The notes: a model not told the origin generated them from the letters alone. A stretch of 64,000 bases of DNA from Ensifer sesbaniae (GCF_013283665.1 NZ_JABEKU010000001.1:2232001-2296000), one strand, 5' to 3'; shown: positions 8,778-20,010, counted from the stretch's first letter. Program-made: numbers and translations.

Positions 8778-9722
8778 TCAGTCGTTGTGATGACTGCGCG
8801 CCTTCTGATGCCCCTTGTTCTGATGGTCGTTGGCGTGTTCGAGCACATCCTTGTGGTTGGCATCCTCGCCGCGGATATCCGGATGTTTCATCTCCCAGTG
8901 GCGATTGCGGTAGCCTTCTTCCTGCACGGGAGGTTTTTCCTCCGGCTTGTGCGGCTTCTCCTCGGGCTTCGGTTTTTCCTCGCGCGGCTTTTCTTGCTCG
9001 ACGGCGGGGGGTTTCACAGTCAGCGGCTGGCGTTCGAGGTCCTCCTGGATCGCTGCCGCAAGGCTGCAGCCGCCCCCCGCCCAGCCCAGCGCTCCGGACA
9101 GTCGTTGCCCACCGGAGAGGAAAGGCAGCGCTTGTGCATTGCCCAGTGATTTCAATGTATTGCGACTGACTCTTTTCGGATCGCTGATGCCGCCGCCCGG
9201 CTTGGCGACGACGCAGTCGCAGCGCTGCGTCAATTGCCGGCAGCCGCCGGCGCCGCAGAAATTGGCAGCACCGCTCAAAAGCACGACGGCGGTGGTGCCG
9301 TCGCGGCCGACATAAAAATCGAAGGCGGTACCGCGCACGCCGATCGTCCCGGCCGGCGTCACGATTTCATAGGCCGAGTGCCCGGACTTGCCGCTGATCC
9401 AGCGGAACGTGCCCTTGGCGGCCATGATCGTCAGCTTCTTCACCGACTTGGCGTCGTCATAGACGAACTTGTCGATGACCACCGACGAGCCCCAGCCGAC
9501 CGCAAGCTTGGTGCCATCCTGGAAGACGAATTGGCCAAGACCGGACTTCGACGTCGAAATCCGTTCGTCCTTGTAGACCGGGTCCTTGACCGCGATCGGA
9601 CCACGCGCGCCGTTGACCGCCGTCCGGATCTGCACCGCCTGGCCGACGGGTTCGGCGGCGATGGTCGGATTGTAGGTCACGGCGCAAAACGCGATGAGTG
9701 CGGCACCACGCAGGCAGAACAT
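8778..9722 (-). CDS. FecR-domain secreted protein with Lys/Glu/Pro- and His-rich tail (copy 2)
   Basis: A 314-residue paralogue of the gene at 7580-8593. Signal peptide, FecR domain and Cys-rich segment are practically the same (AVTYNPT instead of AMTYNPT, AVNGARG instead of AVSGARG). After VEQEKPR the two proteins become unrelated: this one continues with EEKPKPEEKPHKPEEKPP and a His/Asn/Asp-rich end (HANDHQNKGHQKARSHHND). GGAGGGT precedes the ATG at 9722. The two genes lie head to tail with 184 bp between them and each has its own similar upstream region. Confidence 0.8.
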   Translation of the reverse strand: MFCLRGAALIAFCAVTYNPTIAAEPVGQAVQIRTAVNGARGPIAVKDPVYKDERISTSKSGLGQFVFQDGTKLAVGWGSSVVIDKFVYDDAKSVKKLTIMAAKGTFRWISGKSGHSAYEIVTPAGTIGVRGTAFDFYVGRDGTTAVVLLSGAANFCGAGGCRQLTQRCDCVVAKPGGGISDPKRVSRNTLKSLGNAQALPFLSGGQRLSGALGWAGGGCSLAAAIQEDLERQPLTVKPPAVEQEKPREEKPKPEEKPHKPEEKPPVQEEGYRNRHWEMKHPDIRGEDANHKDVLEHANDHQNKGHQKARSHHND

Positions 9723-9818
9723 GGCACCCTCCAAAGCGTTATTGTTATCACATTATGGGGATTTATGCTTGTCGCCCAATCGGGGTAACGTAACGGCACG
9801 CCACAACTGTAAGAGTTA
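8984..9818 (-). repeat. Tandem duplication, unit 2 (835 bp)
   Basis: Partner of 7855-8689. The left border falls at GCGGCTTTTCTTGCTCG, exactly where the two protein tails diverge, and the right border is near GTAAGAGTTA about 100 bp upstream of the start codon. Confidence 0.9.
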
Positions 9819-9979
9819 TGCCGGCGCGCGCAGCGGTTGAACGCTTGCAAGCCATGGGCGACCCCGTGCCACCGCCAGTTCGATCGATCGCCGCCGCGAA
9901 TTGGACACCGACCTGCCTGCGAACCCGACGCCCCGCCTCTGCCTCTCGCCCACCATCTCGTAACCGCAGAGGCACGAAC

Positions 9980-9994
9980 GTTGCTGTTTTGTAC
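9980..9994. promoter_or_regulatory. Degenerate LexA (SOS) box candidate upstream of uvrB
   Basis: GTTGCTGTTTTGTAC resembles the alphaproteobacterial SOS box GTTC-N7-GTTC, with correct spacing but one mismatch in each half. It lies 48 bp before the uvrB ATG. Two mismatches make this weak. Confidence 0.2.
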
Positions 9995-10041
9995 TCATTC
10001 TCCCCTTTTCTTTCCGGCGGACTCTCGCCATATTCCCCGGC

Positions 10042-13137
<3,096 letters not shown>

Positions 13138-13837
13138 TCGTCGCCCTCGCGCCGCTGCGGCTGCCGTCCTTTCAGTCCCCCTAACGGGTAGAGCAAACGC
13201 ATCTGCTCCAAAAACTCAGCCTGGCCGCCAAAACTTGGATGCCGAACGTGGATGGACTCGGACGATACTTTGCGAGCCCATTTGGCCGCGTCGTCGCCAA
13301 TCGCCACGATCCGCCGCACCTCAACCAAGACGCAGAGTTCCTGCAAGAACGTAAATCCAACCTCAGCTTCTTCTCTCGTGTGATGACGGTTGCTAAGCGG
13401 ATCCTCGCCACAATGGGGATGCAACGGAAAGACATTCCAGGTCATGATCGGCACATCGGCTCTATCCAATAGGCGAAAGATGTTCGATGCCGTTCGCTCC
13501 CTCACAGCGGGTGGTGGCTCGGCGAAGTGATTTCAGCTTCAGATGGGAAGCGTAAGTATCGAGGCAATATTCGTCGGTTAAGGCAATCCCCGTCCGGCGG
13601 CCACCTTTGTAACCCAAGTCCCGACCGACCCAGATGTCCACCGAAGGCGCCGAAGCGAGGGCGAGCAGGATCTGCGTAAGATTACTCCTCCGTATGTCGG
13701 GCGCCGATTGCTGGTCATGAACAGGACAAGTATCGGCATAGGGATTGAAGCAATTCTCAAACCTCACGTTTGAAACCCGCTCAACAAATCGCTCGATGGC
13801 GTTCATACCGAGCCCCAACCTGACGGCTCACCGCAAA

Positions 13838-13928
13838 GCCTACCGCGCGTCTTATCGGACGCGCAAAGGTCGCTGTGGCATTTTGAACTGCTGCTGTCCT
13901 TCAATCGGCCTAAAGGAAACATGCAGCA
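13838..13928 (-). repeat. RIME-like palindromic repeat
   Basis: On the minus strand: GCTGCATGTTTCCTTTAGG, then AGCAGTTCAAAATGCCACAG, then CGACCTTTGCGCGTCCGATA. This is the same block order as the copies at 1481, 23555 and 24140. It lies directly upstream of the broken glycosylase gene, between it and the duplicated uvrB tail. Confidence 0.65.
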
Positions 13929-13963
13929 GCCGCTTTCATTTGGCAGCCAGCAATGATGTCCGA

Positions 13964-14197
13964 GCGCAAGCGACCCGGCAAGGGCGAGCCCAGCGCAATC
14001 TCCCCCCTTGTGGGGGAGATGTCCGGCAGGACAGAGGGGGGTAAGCCCTCCTCCTCCGGCAAGGTAACCCGCAACGTCGCGACACCTGCCGGCCGCACGT
14101 CGGACCAGTCTCTGTTCCGCAAGAACGCTCTGGATGAAATCAACGTCGGCCGTGCCGAAAAGTCGGTGGCTGGCCAGCCCGGAGAAACCGATCCTCA
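13964..14197 (+). pseudogene. Duplicated fragment of the uvrB 3' end
   Basis: This stretch encodes [18 protein letters not shown] and then RNVATPAGR, QSLFRKNALDEINVGRAEK and PGETDPQ, which parallels the tail of UvrB ([41 protein letters not shown]). It holds only the left half of the palindromic repeat and lacks about 100 bp of the matching uvrB segment. It has no helicase part and cannot be functional as UvrB. It marks an 826-bp insertion or rearrangement behind uvrB. Confidence 0.85.
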
Positions 14198-14237
14198 GCT
14201 GAAACACTCAACGGCGATGCCTTCTGTTGAGACGACC

Positions 14238-14711
14238 TCAATAGCAGCTATCATAATAGTTTAAGAAATTCCACATCGGGCACGAGACGTCATACCAGCG
14301 CGCCAAATAATACACCCCAAAAATAAATGGAGATGACGTAAACGAAATCGACAAATACAGAGTAATACCATCAACGCAATAATTTGGATATAATATTGCA
14401 ACATTCAAAATAACAAAACATACTATACCGAATGCGGCGTTTATCGCTATAAGCAAGGAATTTAACCTACTTAGGCGATCCAGTGAGAACTTGAATTTAG
14501 TCAATTTATTGCTCACATCCAAGAACGCTAGTCGATCGACTTTTATACCATTCTTCCCCAATATCCTTCGCCCCTCTTGTAATGTCTTGGCATTCCTGGA
14601 TTCTATAACTTGTGATAGAATCGGGTACGCCAACGCTATACCTATCGTCGTGGCGTAGCTGGTTTGAAGCGTGGATAACGTTAGACTTGAGCACGATTGA
14701 AGCAATGCCAT
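14238..14711 (-). CDS. Hypothetical membrane protein of the AT-rich island
   Basis: A 157-residue protein with one probable membrane segment near the N-terminus (TTIGIALAYPILSQVI) and a C-terminal pair (LLIAINAAFGIVCFVILNVAI and LYLSISFTSSPFIFGVYYLA) around a charged central region. Base composition is far more AT-rich than in the flanking genes, suggesting horizontal transfer. The first ATG (14711) overlaps the start of the divergent metallopeptidase gene by 7 bp, so the real start may be further inside. I do not recognise the family. It could be a membrane effector or partner of the peptidase; this is inference from position only. Confidence 0.55.
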   Translation of the reverse strand: MALLQSCSSLTLSTLQTSYATTIGIALAYPILSQVIESRNAKTLQEGRRILGKNGIKVDRLAFLDVSNKLTKFKFSLDRLSRLNSLLIAINAAFGIVCFVILNVAILYPNYCVDGITLYLSISFTSSPFIFGVYYLARWYDVSCPMWNFLNYYDSCY

Positions 14712-15889
14712 TCAATTCCACCACGTTAGACTCAATTATTACTGCTCGGGGCCTTACGCCAAAAGAGGCAGCGGCCGCCGCCGCAATGAGCCCGAAAAAA
14801 TTACAAGAGACTTTGCAAGGCGACAATGTTCCGAGCACAATTCAGATACTGAAGCTCGCCAACCGCTTGGCGGTTCCAGCGTATGCTTTCTTCCTTTCGT
14901 CTTACGAAATTGCCCCTTCAGAGATCATTGATTTTAGAGCTGCCAAGCCGCACTCACTAAAATATGGAAAAGACACGAGCCGCTTTAGCTCGCTTTTCGC
15001 TACAAGAGATTTTCTAGCGGATTTGTACAAACGCTTAGGATGGGATGCTCCACAATACCTCTACCAGATTGACGCTGAAGAAAATCCGGAGCAATTCGCC
15101 GCATCAGTTGCGAAAATGCTGGATATTGAAACGTTAAGATCTAGCACGGATTCAAAATCTCAATTCTACAAAATGCTTAGAAATTCAATAGAAGATCTTG
15201 GTATTTACGTTATTCAGGACCATAATTTTTCAGACAAGATAGATGGGTTTGCGATATACCATACCAGTTTCACGTCAAATCTGATATTCGTTAATTCGGC
15301 CAAAAGAAACCATGGCGCCAGAACATTCACTCTAGCTCACGAGTTAGCTCACATATTTGGCAAGAGATCGGCTCTTACGAATAACTATGAATTCGACAAC
15401 GATGTTGAAAAATTTTGCAACGAGTTTGCGTCGGCGTTACTCATCCCCCGAGATCGACTTATTAAGGAAATCGAAACCAATCGATACTCGTTCAAAGACT
15501 ACGAATGGACTGTCAGATCGGCTGACAAACTATCAGAACACTTCAAAACTAGTATTAGCGCAATGTTAGTTAGGCTCGCAAAGCTTGGCTATGCCAAGTG
15601 GGAATACCAGAAGGAATTTAGCAAAGGCTTCGGAAGCAAAAGCTATGCTGATAGCGTAAAGCCGCAATCTTTTGGTGGGCGTAACGGACCGGCGCCTGGT
15701 GTTGTAGATTTGGCATACTTGGGCACAAGAGCAGTTTCGGTGATAACTTCGGCTTTAGCGGCCGGATTAACTTCAAGCTATGAGATATTCGAGCAAACAG
15801 GTTTATCGAAGAAGCGGATCGAGGGACTGACGGCAGTCGCACGGGAGAAAGAGTTAGTACGTGGAGTCTCGAATGTCGTCGCTTCTTGA
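14705..15889 (+). CDS. HTH and ImmA/IrrE-family metallopeptidase
   Basis: A 394-residue protein. Residues 1-70 resemble an XRE-type helix-turn-helix (LDSIITARGLTPKEAAAAAA, then IQILKLANRLAVP). The ImmA/IrrE peptidase domain follows, with zinc motif HELAH at residues 212-216 and FCNEFASALLIPRDRL about 30 residues later, the usual third-ligand region. A helical C-terminal domain ends the protein. ImmA-like enzymes cleave a repressor to switch on mobile-element or stress genes. The DNA is AT-rich compared with its surroundings. The start at 14705 gives the HTH directly after the N-terminus. A second small gene overlaps its 3' end by 17 bp, suggesting coupled translation. Confidence 0.88.
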   Translation: MPFNSTTLDSIITARGLTPKEAAAAAAMSPKKLQETLQGDNVPSTIQILKLANRLAVPAYAFFLSSYEIAPSEIIDFRAAKPHSLKYGKDTSRFSSLFATRDFLADLYKRLGWDAPQYLYQIDAEENPEQFAASVAKMLDIETLRSSTDSKSQFYKMLRNSIEDLGIYVIQDHNFSDKIDGFAIYHTSFTSNLIFVNSAKRNHGARTFTLAHELAHIFGKRSALTNNYEFDNDVEKFCNEFASALLIPRDRLIKEIETNRYSFKDYEWTVRSADKLSEHFKTSISAMLVRLAKLGYAKWEYQKEFSKGFGSKSYADSVKPQSFGGRNGPAPGVVDLAYLGTRAVSVITSALAAGLTSSYEIFEQTGLSKKRIEGLTAVAREKELVRGVSNVVAS

Positions 15890-16193
15890 GTTTCACATGG
15901 CAGATATTCTGGCCCAAGCAATCGACGCTCACGGCGCGTGTGGTCATCAATGCATGGCACAACAGCCTTTCGGGCTGTGTGAGGTTGAAGACCGGAAGCT
16001 GCAGAGATTCGATCCGGAAGGACACGCTAAGCTTCATAAACTCGGCTTCGTGCATCATCAAATAGAAATTGAAGATATTGACCTCGTTGCCTCACTTGTA
16101 ACGGCGCTCCACAATGCACAGATAGTCGACATGACGAAAGATAATGAGCATCTCTACAAGCATGCAATCGCGGTTCGCGTAGATAAGTCGTAA
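15873..16193 (+). pseudogene. 5' part of a small unknown gene interrupted by IS66
   Basis: The frame opens with ATG at 15873 inside the end of the metallopeptidase gene and runs to a stop made by the first bases of the IS element. The protein part contains HGACGHQCMAQQPFGLC and FDPEGHAKLHKLGFVHHQIE. Removing the IS and one target copy lets the frame continue at 18742-18826 to give 133 residues in all. It is not recognisable as a PIN/DUF4411 toxin, the frequent partner of HTH-ImmA proteins. Confidence 0.55.
16182..16189. repeat. IS66 target-site duplication, left copy
   Basis: GATAAGTC, identical to 18734-18741 on the other side of the element. Confidence 0.95.
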
Positions 16194-16223
16194 GCGCGAA
16201 ATTCCCCGCACCTGTTCATAGAC

Positions 16224-16712
16224 GTGGCAGTGAGGGAGTCTGTGTCCACAACGGAGACTGTGGACACAATGACATTGGATGGCGCGGGAAGATCAGGGCC
16301 GCTTCGAGTGGTTCGGGTTCTTGGCAACGGGAAGCGACGATTTGATCCGGTTGAGAAGGAGTGCTTGGTCGATGCGGCCCTTGAGCCGGGAGTATCGATT
16401 GCAGGACTTGCGCTGGCGCACGGGGTCAACGCCAATCAGTTGCGCAATTGGGTGGCGCTACGGCGACGCCGGCAAGCGAGCGAGAAGGAATTGACGGTTC
16501 TGCCGAACAGCGCGCCGCCGGCCTTCGTTCCGGTGGTTGCGGCCGCGCCGATTGCGCGACCGCCGGCTCCGTCGGCTCGGCCGACATCGCCACGGGTGCG
16601 GTTGAGGGCGTCGCTACCGAACGGTGTGCGGCTTGAGCTTGAAGATGCGGATGCTGAGGCTCTGTCGGCGATGATCGAAGCGTTGGGGCGTTGCGATGTT
16701 CCGGCTGGCTGA
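16224..16712 (+). CDS. tnpA: IS66 TnpA (accessory transposition protein)
   Basis: A 162-residue protein. It has a helix-turn-helix region (KECLVDAALEPGVSIAGLAL then VNANQLRNWVALRRRR) as in the transposase-8/InsN-like group, and a Pro/Ala-rich linker before LPNGVRLELEDADAEALSAM, which is typical for IS66 TnpA. A GTG start at 16224 is given; an ATG at 16269 (MTLDGAGR) is an alternative. It overlaps tnpB by 17 bp, consistent with translational coupling. Confidence 0.88.
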   Translation: MAVRESVSTTETVDTMTLDGAGRSGPLRVVRVLGNGKRRFDPVEKECLVDAALEPGVSIAGLALAHGVNANQLRNWVALRRRRQASEKELTVLPNSAPPAFVPVVAAAPIARPPAPSARPTSPRVRLRASLPNGVRLELEDADAEALSAMIEALGRCDVPAG

Positions 16713-17049
16713 TGATCTGCGCGTCTATCTTCACCGGGAGCCGATCGACTTTCGTGCGGGGATCAACAGCCTTGCGATCCTGGTGGAGCAGTCAATGGGC
16801 CTCAACCCGTTCGAGCGCGCGGTGTTCGCCTTCTGCAATCGTCGCAGAACCCGGATGAAATTGCTGTTCTTCGATCGGTCTGGCTTTGTGCTCGTGTTGA
16901 AGGCGCTGACGGAAGACAAGTTCCGCTGGCCCAAGCGGCAGGAGGCGGTGGTGGCGCTCGACGCCGAACAACTGCACTGGTTGCTCGACGGCATTGATCT
17001 CGACGCGATGGTGCGCCATCCGGTGCGGCAATATGAATTTGTCGGCTGA
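16696..17049 (+). CDS. tnpB: IS66 TnpB (Orf2)
   Basis: A 117-residue IS66 Orf2 protein of the usual length. The diagnostic pattern is complete: YLHREPIDFRAGINSLA at the N-terminus, AVFAFCNRRRTRMKLLFFD in the middle, and FRWPKRQ with LHWLLDGIDL near the end. It is required for IS66 transposition, but its biochemical role is not established. Confidence 0.95.
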   Translation: MFRLADDLRVYLHREPIDFRAGINSLAILVEQSMGLNPFERAVFAFCNRRRTRMKLLFFDRSGFVLVLKALTEDKFRWPKRQEAVVALDAEQLHWLLDGIDLDAMVRHPVRQYEFVG

Positions 17050-17090
17050 ACTTTGCCGTTGACGTAAGGGAACGGCTCAGATTCAAGACT

Positions 17091-18686
17091 ATGATGACTC
17101 GAGCCGGCACCCTTGATGTTGCGGAATTGATGGCGCTTTTGGCGGCGAATGCTGCCGAAATCGCCGCGCTGAAGGCCGAGAAGGATATCCTTGCGCAGCG
17201 CGTCTTCAAGCTTGAGGAAGAACTGGCGCTGGCGCAGTTGCATCGTTTTGCGCCTCGCAGCGAAAAGCACATGGATCGCATCTTCAACGAAGCCGAGCAG
17301 GCTGCCCTTGAGGGGGACGAGGACAGCGAAGACGCCGATGATGCCGTCGCTCTACCGGACACGGGATTGGCGGAGATCGAAAAGCCGGAGGGCAAGAAAC
17401 CCGGCCGCAGGCCGTTGCCGGCGAACCTGCCGCGCCAGCGCGTCGAGTATGACCTTGCCGACGACCAGAAGGTCTGTCCGTGCTGCAGCCACCCGATGCA
17501 TCGCATGGGCGAGCTCGTTACCGAGCAGCTTCACATCGAGGTGAAGGCCACGGTTCTGCAGAATGCGCGGTTAAAGTATGCGTGCCGACACTGCGACCGC
17601 ACCGGGATCAGCACGCCTGTTATCATCGCGCCGATGCCGAAGCAGCCGCTGCCGGGCAGTATCGCCACGGCCTCGACGCTGGCCTTCGCGCTCGTTCATA
17701 AATATGTGGACGGCACGCCGCTCTATCGTCTGGCGCAAGCCTTCGAGCGCGCCGGGGTTCCTGTCAGCCGCGGCGCTTTGGGTCATTGGGTGATCGGTTC
17801 GAGCGAGAAGCACTTGTCTCGTATCTATGACACGCTGAAGCTGCGGCTTCGATCACAGACCGTCATCCACGGCGACGAGACCACAGTCCAGGTGCTGAAG
17901 GAAGCGGGCAAGGAAGCGACCAGCACGTCGTATATGTGGGCCTTTCGCAGCGGCGAGGACAGCAAACACCCGATCGTGCTGTTCGATTATCAGCCCGGCC
18001 GCGGGCAGGAGCATCCGCAGGCCTTCCTTGGCGACTACCGCGGCATCCTGATGAGTGACGGTTATCAGGCCTGGCGCACGTTGAAAGGCGCCACGCATGT
18101 CGGCTGCATGGCCCATGCCAGGCGGAAGTTTGTCGATGCTCTCAAGGCGCGCAAGAAACCCGGCGGGCCGCCGGCACAAGCCATCAAGTTCTTCGACCAG
18201 CTCTACCGAATTGAAAGGCAGGTGCGGGACGAGAGGCCGGATGACGGTGAACCACAGGCCGACTACATGCGGCGCTTTCGCCAGAAACACAGCGTCCCAG
18301 TCCTGAACGCCCTCAAGGCGTGGCTCGACGCGATCGCTCTAAAGGTCGTGCCCGACACCAAGCTTGGCGACGCCGTCTCCTATACGCGCAATCAATGGGA
18401 ATATCTGACCCGCTATACCGACGACGGTAGGATGCCGATTGATAACAATTTACTCGAGCGCGACATTAGAATTTTTGCCACTGGGCGAAAATCGTGGTTG
18501 TTCAGCGACACCGTCGATGGAGCCAAGGCCAGCGCCGTCATCTATAGCCTGATGTTGACCTGTCGCGCCTGTGGCGTCGAACCATTCGCGTGGTTGCGGC
18601 ACGTTCTCACCGAATTGCCGCAGCGTCCCGACAACGCCGACATCGACGACCTGCTACCATTCAACTTCAAAAAGCAGCCTGCCTGA
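17091..18686 (+). CDS. tnpC: IS66 TnpC transposase (DDE)
   Basis: A 531-residue transposase. The N-terminal region has a coiled-coil-like leucine-rich helix. A zinc-binding region follows (CPCCSHPMH and CRHCDR). The DDE catalytic domain has Asp in IHGDETTVQVL, Asp in LMSDGYQAW and Glu in DNNLLERDIR. The C-terminal IS66 segment holds YSLMLTCRACGVEPFAWL. The frame is intact, so it should be able to catalyse cut and join at the GTAAGCG ends. Confidence 0.96.
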   Translation: MMTRAGTLDVAELMALLAANAAEIAALKAEKDILAQRVFKLEEELALAQLHRFAPRSEKHMDRIFNEAEQAALEGDEDSEDADDAVALPDTGLAEIEKPEGKKPGRRPLPANLPRQRVEYDLADDQKVCPCCSHPMHRMGELVTEQLHIEVKATVLQNARLKYACRHCDRTGISTPVIIAPMPKQPLPGSIATASTLAFALVHKYVDGTPLYRLAQAFERAGVPVSRGALGHWVIGSSEKHLSRIYDTLKLRLRSQTVIHGDETTVQVLKEAGKEATSTSYMWAFRSGEDSKHPIVLFDYQPGRGQEHPQAFLGDYRGILMSDGYQAWRTLKGATHVGCMAHARRKFVDALKARKKPGGPPAQAIKFFDQLYRIERQVRDERPDDGEPQADYMRRFRQKHSVPVLNALKAWLDAIALKVVPDTKLGDAVSYTRNQWEYLTRYTDDGRMPIDNNLLERDIRIFATGRKSWLFSDTVDGAKASAVIYSLMLTCRACGVEPFAWLRHVLTELPQRPDNADIDDLLPFNFKKQPA

Positions 18687-18733
18687 CCGCCGGCTCAAGC
18701 CGCCTAATAACGCGCACCGAAATGAGCGCTTAC

Positions 18734-18741
18734 GATAAGTC
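18734..18741. repeat. IS66 target-site duplication, right copy
   Basis: GATAAGTC directly after the right terminal repeat, matching 16182-16189. Confidence 0.95.
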
Positions 18742-18826
18742 GATGCTAATTGCAAATGGCTTCTTCAATACAAGTGAAACCGTCGCGATATCGAAGAAGT
18801 TTGGGCATAAATATCTCTGCTATTGA
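18742..18826 (+). pseudogene. 3' part of the small gene interrupted by IS66
   Basis: After exact excision of the IS and one target copy the frame from 15873 reads on as VDKSMLIANGFF, TSETVAISKKFGHKYLCY and stops with TGA at 18824-18826. The restored protein has 133 residues. The continuity of frame across the junction supports a real gene before insertion. Confidence 0.55.
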
Positions 18827-18881
18827 AGTCGCAATTCTGAGAATGGCTGGAAGCCCGCCTCGTTGTAAGCTGGGTCGACCC

Positions 18882-18909
18882 TTGCCGCCTCCCCCATTCC
18901 CCGCTACAA
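18882..18909 (+). promoter_or_regulatory. Candidate promoter for a leaderless short transcript
   Basis: TTGCCG at 18882-18887 and CTACAA at 18904-18909, 16 bp apart, fit an alphaproteobacterial housekeeping promoter loosely. An ATG begins 7 nt after the -10 hexamer, so transcription would start at or next to the codon. Confidence 0.35.
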
Positions 18910-18916
18910 CCGCCGC

Positions 18917-18967
18917 ATGATCAACACCGCGCTCATCGCTGCCATCTATTATGCGACGTCTCCATAG
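18917..18967 (+). CDS. Candidate 16-residue leader peptide (leaderless)
   Basis: ATG at 18917 to TAG at 18965 encodes MINTALIAAIYYATSP. There is no ribosome site, but the candidate -10 box is only 7 nt upstream, as in the leaderless trp leader of Sinorhizobium. A strong terminator follows 30 nt after the stop, as in attenuators. The peptide has consecutive Tyr codons (TAT TAT) but no known match in my memory, and no structural gene follows on this strand. It may be an orphan attenuator, a small trans-acting RNA, or chance. Confidence 0.3.
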   Translation: MINTALIAAIYYATSP

Positions 18968-18996
18968 GGAGCGGTGCGTTTCGATCATGCCTTGAA

Positions 18997-19025
18997 ACAA
19001 GCCGCCGTCAGGCGGCTTTGTTTTG
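18997..19025 (+). terminator. Intrinsic terminator
   Basis: The stem AAGCCGCC / GGCGGCTT (18999-19006 and 19011-19018) with a GTCA loop is followed by TGTTTTGTT. It ends transcription from the left and lies 40 bp before the convergent LssY_C gene. Confidence 0.8.
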
Positions 19026-19066
19026 TTCAGTGCTCCCTGGCGGCAAAGCCATGGAGAGCCCCGATG

Positions 19067-19801
19067 TCACTTCGCAGGCTCCGAACCGCCGCCTTCATTC
19101 ACCCGCTTTAGCACGCCCACCCGAACCTTGCCGTCGGTGTAATAGGGATCGCCACCGCCGTTGCGGCCGGCTTTCGTGGCGCCGATGCCGGGCATCTCAT
19201 AGGTCCGCGACACCTGCCCGGCCTTATCGAGGTCGCCGATCACCAGGTCGCGTTCGGCGTCGAGATCGGGACCGATGTGGTGGGTGATCTGGCCGGTGTC
19301 GTGGCTCAGGCCCACGCCGCGGTCGAAGCTCGCCGAACCGAGCCAGAGCGGGCCATTGCCCTCCACGGGCTTGGCCGTCTGCCAGAAGCGCACATGGTTG
19401 CGCTGGTCGGCACTGCGGCCCACCGGTTTCTCGAAGGCCAGATCCTGCTTGCGCCCCTCGTAGAACAGCGGACTGACGGGCGCATCGAGATCCGGACGAT
19501 CGAGCACAACGCTGAGGCCGATATCGACGGAGGACCGCAGCGTGACCTTGTCGGCGGCGTCCCAGCCGGCCGCGGCGAAGGCGCGGATGACCTGCTCCTT
19601 GGAGCCTACCAACCCGACATTGATCGGATCACCGGGAATGCCTTGCTCCGTGGATGTCACCATGGGATTGAGCGGAACCTTCCGCCTGGAATCGTGGAAC
19701 ACCCAGAGCTCCGGGACCAGAAAGTAACTGACAGCGAGATAGGCGGCGATAACGATCGCCAGAAGGAGAAAGGCAGCGCGCATGTGCGAGCGGCGGCTCA
19801 T
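19067..19801 (-). CDS. LssY_C-domain protein, membrane anchored
   Basis: A 244-residue protein. One N-terminal membrane helix (AAFLLLAIVIAAYLAVSYFL) anchors an extracytoplasmic LssY_C domain, recognisable by GDPINVGLVGS near residue 55, FWQTAKPV, LWLGSASFDRGVGL and THHIGPDLDAERDLVIGDL. LssY_C domains occur alone or behind PAP2 phosphatases; their function is unknown. The start at 19801 has AAGGAGA 6 nt upstream, while the longer frame from 19951 adds a Pro/Arg-rich peptide. It stands alone. Confidence 0.85.
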   Translation of the reverse strand: MSRRSHMRAAFLLLAIVIAAYLAVSYFLVPELWVFHDSRRKVPLNPMVTSTEQGIPGDPINVGLVGSKEQVIRAFAAAGWDAADKVTLRSSVDIGLSVVLDRPDLDAPVSPLFYEGRKQDLAFEKPVGRSADQRNHVRFWQTAKPVEGNGPLWLGSASFDRGVGLSHDTGQITHHIGPDLDAERDLVIGDLDKAGQVSRTYEMPGIGATKAGRNGGGDPYYTDGKVRVGVLKRVNEGGGSEPAK

Positions 19802-20010
19802 GTCACTCTCCTTCGCTTCAGACCATGGCTGAGATCCCGGCCCCAGGGACCGACGGAGACTATGACACCGATGGAGGCGGCTGCACAGAGGCGCCGGGTA
19901 GGCGTACGCTGGTGACAGCGGGGCCCGCGAACCCGGCCGCGTGTTCGGCACGCGGCCGTCGTCATCGTCGTGGCTCGCTTACCCAAGGAAACAATTGAGA
20001 CGGCAGCGCC

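Larger units (their letters stand above)
16190..18733 (+). mobile_element. IS66-family insertion sequence, complete, 2544 bp
   Basis: The ends are GTAAGCGC (16190-16197) and its inverted copy GCGCTTAC (18726-18733), the standard IS66 terminus. It carries the three IS66 genes tnpA, tnpB and tnpC in order. The insertion is flanked by a perfect 8-bp direct repeat GATAAGTC (16182-16189 and 18734-18741), the target duplication length typical of IS66. All three genes are open, so the element looks recent and possibly active. Confidence 0.95.
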
